The position numbers and the translations under genes are program-made. A DNA stretch of 64,000 nt from Salvator merianae (Eukaryota; Chordata; Lepidosauria; Squamata; Teiidae), in NCBI GenBank assembly GCA_003586115.2, contig QVOM02000034.1, forward strand, positions 107,521,510 to 107,585,509, written 5' to 3'. The notes beneath the pieces are model-generated. The model was not told the DNA's origin. It searched no databases and saw only the letters and a list, made by a program, of their open reading frames with translations. This document shows positions 58,301 to 64,000 of the stretch, one piece after another. Position 1 is the stretch's first letter, and every line of letters starts with the position of its first letter.

Positions 58301-61300
58301 AAAAAACATGGATGCCATAGTGTTCTCCCCATTCATGTTCACCAGCAACTGATATTCAGAGATTGACTCCAGCTCTAGGAAATGAGGTAACACATTCTTG
58401 TAAACATTCAAAGGCCTGTCCTCCACCACTTTTTAGAAGCACATTTTAGAACTATATTTTGGTGGACACTGCTACAATACATCATAAGGTATAATTTCAA
58501 TAGCCTAACATTACACAAAATACAATAGAATACACTTTTTCTTTTCTTCCCTTGAATCTTTGAACAATTCAGCTTCCTTGCATGAACCTAGTTTCTAACG
58601 CATTGTGAGATGGAAATCTACTCTTTGTCTAGTTTCTAAATACCATGCATAATTTTATACACTGCTGCCATGTCACCTCTAATTGCCTTTTTCTTTTCCA
58701 AACAAGAAAGTTGTAAACATCAGTGACAGCTGGTGAGGATGAGGGCAGTTAGAAGTTCCTCTGGAAACAGGTTCATGAGCTTCCTTTGAAGTCCACTTGG
58801 CACACGTCATGTGAACTTCAACGGAAGCTCACAACCTGTTTTCAGTGTGGGAGGGAGTTCTGGCTTCACCCACTGGGCTGGCCACCTCTGGTAGACCTTA
58901 TATTTTTTCCACATAAGGAAAATTGCTTCCAACCCTTGACTGCTCTGGTTGCCTTCTTTAGCACATTTTCTAATGCTTCCATGTGTTATTTGAAGTGTGA
59001 CAACCAAATTGTGCAATTCTCCAAAGAAAGAAACACTCTAAATTTTAATAGCAGCATTATGAAATTGGCACTTATATTTCCACTCGTGTTTCTTAATGGC
59101 TGCCTGTTTTTCTATTTGCCAAACTGAGTGTCCAATGGAACTCAAGATTTTCTTCCTAGGCAACTCCTGAAATACATTGTTAGTTGCCAGTTGGTTTTTC
59201 TTTTCTTCCATCATGTATTTTTAAAAAACTTTGTGTAGTGCATGGAAAAATAAAAGAATTCTTTCATTTTGTGTCCTGGGTATCTTCATGGAATGCAGAA
59301 TATTAACTCATTTTGTCATATCAAAGATGTCTGAGAAAGTCAGATGAAACTTCTGTGAAATGGAAATTCTCAGTAGACACAAATGGTCATGTTCACAAAA
59401 AAGCATCTAGTGGAAATGAACTGGAAATTCTTGCACATTTTGTTCTGGAGCTTGATCAGTTCTAATCGCTGTACTAAGCTTTGACCTTCATCCACACCTG
59501 TATGAACAGGGTACCTCTCTTATAAATCCCTAGAATAATTTGATATTTTCTATTTCTCATGCAGTACAGAATAATTAAAGAGGAATATTTTTAATATTGC
59601 TAATGAAGTTATTAAGAAGTGCCTCAGTGTTCACAGCCAATGAAATGATTTGATTTATTCTTAGGATGATGCCATTTAGAAAACAGTCCTGAATAAATCT
59701 TGTCTTTCAAATCAAATATTTTAGGGCATACAGATTTAGGGTCAGTGCTCGACGCAAATCACAAATGAGGTTTGTATTTCTCTATTCTTACAAGTTCTTA
59801 CCATGTTTATATTGGAATTATATAAGACTATTGGTATCTGTAATTTTTAAAATCTTTGTGGAGTCTTGAAAGACATTTGATTTGAAACAGGTGCTCTTCT
59901 TTTCCACCTGGAACTTAAAAAGCCTAGTTACTTATGTCACATAATTAAAGATATCTTGTAGTCCAAAAGGAGTTTCAGCAAGCAGCAACTTGAAAGTGTA
60001 GATTTCTTTCCAGCTGCTGCTACTGTGTCTGTAAAGTGGTAGAAGATATTATGCTACAGGCTTTTCCCTAGATTATTCCTTATTGGACAGTTGTTTCATG
60101 ACAAAAGACCCTATGATTTGATGACCAGAGGGGTCATGACAAGAATAATAATCACTGTTTTAGATGGAGTCTGGATCTTAGTGATAAAGCATTCATCATA
60201 GCAGTCAGCCACAATTTCTTGGTGGAAAAAAATTCTGCAATGGCAGGGAAAGATGATTTTCTAATGTTCAGAGCTAGCACCCTAGCAGCTTCTGTTATTT
60301 TGGAAGTTTTTTAAAAAACGAAATCAGCCTCTCCCCCTCTATCTAAATAAATGTTTGTGCCTCTGTGTGTGGTGTAATTGTCTTAAGGCAATCACAATAT
60401 TCATAGCACTTAATGTTTTTCATTTTGGGCTTCCATACAATCCTGTGGAATTGTCTCAGGGAATAAAAGGAATGGGTGCTTGAAAACAGTATTTCAGAGC
60501 AGTGTCCAAGGGGCATACTTAATGAAGTTATTTAAACTTTTGCTACATTTTATTTACCACATTCCTTGAGAGTTCCGCCTTCGTGAGTGTCACAGTATAA
60601 TTACTCTATTATGACAAGATATGTTATTTCATTGTAAGTTAGTTTTCTGCTGCCTTCCACTATAGGAGGAGGATCAAGAATCCCTGAGAATGGCAGTGGA
60701 AGTGAAGTTTTCCCTTCCCATTGTGGCAAAGTTGCAAAAATAGCTACACGCATTGTGTTCTCTCATCGTGGCTCACTTTGCTGTCAACTAGTTATTAACA
60801 ATAAAAGAGTTTCAGAACAGAGTGAAAAACACAGGTACTTGTAAAGAAAAAAATGATTTTGATGAAGGCTGTCACTATCTCAGTCATTCATAATGTGGGT
60901 GTTGGTTGCTGAATCTATTAATTAGCTGCATTTGCATACATTTGCATATAAGTAAAACAGTAATAAAAAGCACCATTTTTATTCATAAGATGATGTTCAT
61001 ATGTAATACTAGAAGATGCATTCTTTCCTGTGTGAAAGGGAAAAATACTTCATCGAAGACTCTTGTCAGCTACTGATTTTATAATATTATCCTATTAAGC
61101 TTGGACAAATTTTCAGTTCACGAAATGTTTATGACCAGTTAATCAATTTTATTAGTAAATTAAACATTTAAATCTTCTCAATAATAGCAATAAGAGGCTA
61201 ATGTTTTATATTACCAGTCTGGGGGATATGTGTGTCAGTATGAAAGTCTCTTGCACAAAATTAGACATATAGACTCCCCCAACTCACAAATTCGTACAGG

Positions 61301-62767
61301 TTTCACAAAATTCTGTTGAATTCGACCTATTGAATTTTCAGGTTATCCTTCTGCAGGGTGCCAGGCCTGCTAAAAGTCTTACATTCTCTACTTTTGAGTT
61401 TAAGGAAATTCCACGAAGTTTGAACTGTTGTCTAAAGGTTGGTTTACCTCTGCCTATATATTTACATTCACCATTGGTAATTCACCCAGGGTGTTCAGAA
61501 GGCTGTGTTCAGAAATAACAAAAGGTACAGCTCAGATGCACTCAAAGAGACAGTAGTGTGTGGCCTTCATGTTCCCAAGCCTTTTCTAATCTGCCTTTTC
61601 TTAGCTCAGAATGTCCATGAAAAAGGGGAGGGGCAGACTGGTGTGTGAACAACTCCACCTTCAAATAGTCCCAAAGCCTCCTCTTAGGTACTTTTTTTGT
61701 GCTGTGTGTGATCACAGCATCAGTTCCATTTCTCAGACAATGCAACTAACTAGTCTCTAAGCACTTCTGTTGTACCTAAATGGCCAATCCATACAATATT
61801 TAATTTATTCAGGGTGCAAAAAATTGTTCAGCTTCTTTGGAAGATCAGGTTCTCATTTTGTCCAATTCTGTTTGTGTTGTGTTTTTCTTTAAAAAAAAAA
61901 ATCAGTGGCACTTCCAAATAAGTACAGGACTAATACAAGCCTAGATTAAATTTCTATTCAGAAACACATTGCAACAGGCTATAACAATGTAAAATATTGT
62001 GACAATCCTCCAATTTATTCTTGGAATTCTTTTCAGTTTCATTGCACTTTTACATTTTGAGGACTGATGATTGTGATAATATGTTTTTCCTCGCTGTTAC
62101 TGTGGACTATGGCAATTTACTCATTTGCCCTTTATTCAGATCGATAATATATCATTTGTAATAAAACAGCATAAACTTTATGCTATTTCTCATCTTAGGT
62201 TTTTATTCTTGTGTTTGATCTTGTCAGGTTATGTACTGTAAAACCTATGCCATATATTTCATATTTATTCCTATACGTAGCGTTTTTCATAGCCTGCTCT
62301 TTTAATAGCAGAGAACAATTAATGAATATTGCATATTACAACGTGTTTTATTAGTGGTGTTGCTAATGCATTTCTCAGAATGGAAGCAGCAGGAGTACCA
62401 ACAACACAGTGGCAGAATATCTGATTTGTGTGCAGAAGGCCTCAGGATCAGTCCCCATCATGGTCCCAGAGGAAAGAAGTAACAAATCATTTCTGTACAT
62501 ATACTAATATAGTCCTTTATTCAAAGGCATCTTTACCTTTACCTACATAAACAGTAAGTACTATTTTACTGAGACCTGATCAGGGCTACTCTGGTGCTTA
62601 TATATAAGTCTTTGTATCAATTTTTAACCTATCTTATCAATAGTAATGGAATTTCTCCCTAAGTAGAACAGAGCATATAAGATAAAAAAAAAGGGGAGAC
62701 TGCCATTCAGTGAGGAAGAAAAATTAAAAATATCAGGAACTTTTTTTAAAAAGTAAATGATAATTTT
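55361..62767. other. Intron 20 sequence, mostly AT-rich
   Basis: 57149-57162 is a pure C run. 57850-58310 is GC-richer and may be a decayed DNA element. 56280-56470 and 56650-56780 read like unique, non-repetitive sequence without obvious decay. No exon resembling human DPYD exon 21 and no RNA gene is seen. Confidence 0.45.
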
Positions 62768-63189
62768 GGGCCTGTTTGCACTTACATGCTAGTGAGCATC
62801 AGTACGCTCACTAGTGAGGTACTTCTGCATTTTGCGGAGGCTCTAACAATTGGGAGTGACTACAGTTGCTCCTGATCACTGCTAGCTGTGGAGCACAAAA
62901 TTGTACTCCACAACTGTCCCAGGAGCAGCTGGACTGCTCCTGGTATGCACCGTTCACACCTACTTCCTGGTGTGAATGCTGCAGATCATGGCGTGGCATG
63001 ACTGTGGCTGCACAATTGAGCAGCACGTGCCCAGTTGCTGTCATGACGGGGCAGCCAGCATTTGCACTGTGAGTGCTGGAAACCCATTTCCAGGTTGTTC
63101 CAGCCCTCGCAGTGCAGAAGGCTGGCACACTGCAGAGACTGGTCCACTTTGGAATGTTTAGATACAAACATTCCAAGGTGAAAAGGCCC
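62768..63189. mobile_element. TIR element, family A (forward copy)
   Basis: The left end GGGCCTGTTTGCACTTA and the right end AAAAGGCCC (degenerate) bound the copy. The left hairpin CTAGTGAGC/GCTCACTAG (62789-62814) is perfect. The right hairpin TTGGAATGTTT/AAACATTCCAA (63149-63176) is perfect. The core shares GAGCAGCTGGACTGCTCCTG, CACACCTACTTCCTG and GGTTGTTCCAGCCCT with the copy at 1600. Confidence 0.8.
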
Positions 63190-64000
63190 TTGAACTTAAC
63201 ATTTCTTCTATGCTCAGTCATGTTGCCTAAATCCCCATTCTACTTTGCATAAAATGTCAGAAGTTCTTCCAAATGCCTCTAAGGACAGCTTGCAGTGTCC
63301 ATGCTTTCCCACATGCTGTTTGCTCAGCATTAACATAAACTAGATCTGGCATTCTCTGTAGCTTAGTTGCACAGCAACTGCCTGCAAAATAAGTGCCACC
63401 TAAGAAGTATGGGACATCACATCCACATCTCACCAAGGAAACTCCATGGAAGCATATTTGTAGTCAACCAGTCCTCAGCCGCAAAGATGTTGAGGGTTCT
63501 ATCCATGCCCTTCATTCATATGCCACTGGGTGTTGTTTGTGCAACTTTCATAGAATTCATGTGGCGTCCCTTGTCAGATCTGCATGATCTATGTTATCTT
63601 GCACTGAGAGATCTGGCCCCAGATCACAGGGATAAACAGCAACCTGCACATAAGGTCATCTCCATTATGGATGGACATGGGATGCTGAGAACAACTTCGG
63701 ATGCTAGGAACAAAAGTTCCCAACTTCAAAAGCTGCTGGTCAGGGCTTTTTTTAGACAGGCGCCTAGAAGCAGGACACTTAGCATCACTTCCGGGAGCCC
63801 AGCAAAATGGCGTCAGGTTCCTCACACCTGTTAAACTAAGCCAGGTGCTCCCTGCTGTCCATATGCATGTTCTGAGCTGCTCTACTTCTCGGAAATGCTT
63901 CAGAGACCACTTTCAAGCAGGCTCTTATTGGAGCGCCATAGCTGCAGTCCAGCACCATAGCCCAGTCCAGCACCATGTCCATGCAGATGCTGTATTCTGC
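63190..64000. other. Moderately GC-rich intronic sequence, unclassified
   Basis: The open frame 63367-63834 (155 codons) shows no domain and no splice context. The window ends in a short CAGTCCAGCACCAT duplication (63949-63980). Confidence 0.5.

Larger units (their letters stand above)
39449..64000 (+). other. DPYD: DPYD intron 20, 5' part
   Basis: The last 24.55 kb begin with a strong donor (GTAAGG). No sequence resembling human exon 21 can be read in any plus-strand frame, so the next exon lies beyond the window. The intron carries an antisense L1 ORF2 relic and several TIR elements. Confidence 0.88.

Noticed and set aside
63367..63834. 155-codon open frame on the plus strand
   Set aside because: It has no domain, and a frame on the opposite strand is also open. 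GC-richer decayed repeat is the simpler explanation.

Overview
The window is vertebrate intronic DNA from inside DPYD (dihydropyrimidine dehydrogenase), transcribed left to right. Two coding exons can be read. The first is at 19661-19803 (143 bp) and the second at 39269-39448 (180 bp). Both have proper AG/GT borders, and their lengths and phases match the human exons usually numbered 19 and 20. They encode the end of the FMN/uracil-binding barrel, about human residues 767-874. Everything else is intron: the last 19.66 kb of intron 18, all 19.47 kb of intron 19, and the first 24.55 kb of intron 20. No other protein-coding host gene, rRNA, tRNA or CRISPR array is supported.

The repeats suggest a squamate reptile (lizard or snake). 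There is a Ty1/copia LTR retrotransposon, an RTE/BovB LINE fragment, a decayed L1, a tRNA-derived SINE, many short TIR-type non-autonomous DNA transposons, and very long CTTT/CCTT/GGAA microsatellites. No Alu, B1 or ruminant SINEs are seen. The species call is inference; the DPYD identification is firm.

Layout. 0-9 kb: intron 18 with a 134-bp fold-back element (700-833), a TIR element (1600-2054), an old copia-like LTR (2559-2937), diverged tandem units (3060-4170) and two further TIR elements. 9.5-15.7 kb: a nested pile. A BovB fragment abuts a TIR-like end, which is split by a complete but dead Ty1/copia element on the minus strand (9910-15683, 5-bp target duplication ACCTT). That element contains a misplaced second LTR/leader segment and a later SINE with its own target duplication. 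15.7-19.66 kb: ordinary intron with a triple 73-bp tandem repeat. 19.8-39.3 kb: intron 19, with three giant polypyrimidine/polypurine tracts, a TIR element, LINE-tail-like repeats, and a 962-bp hAT-like element (32659-33620) containing three consecutive ~150-bp palindromes. 39.4-64 kb: intron 20, with an antisense L1 ORF2 ruin (45.7-48.5 kb) and more TIR elements (53156-53570, 54583-55360, 62768-63189).

The exons work together only in that they splice in frame (phase 0 junction) to build the FMN phosphate-binding end of the enzyme's barrel. The mobile elements are passengers. The items most worth attention are the multi-palindrome hAT-like element, the TIR family with two different subterminal hairpins, the rearranged copia element, and the weak exon 19 donor that sits 30 bp from a long CCTT tract.
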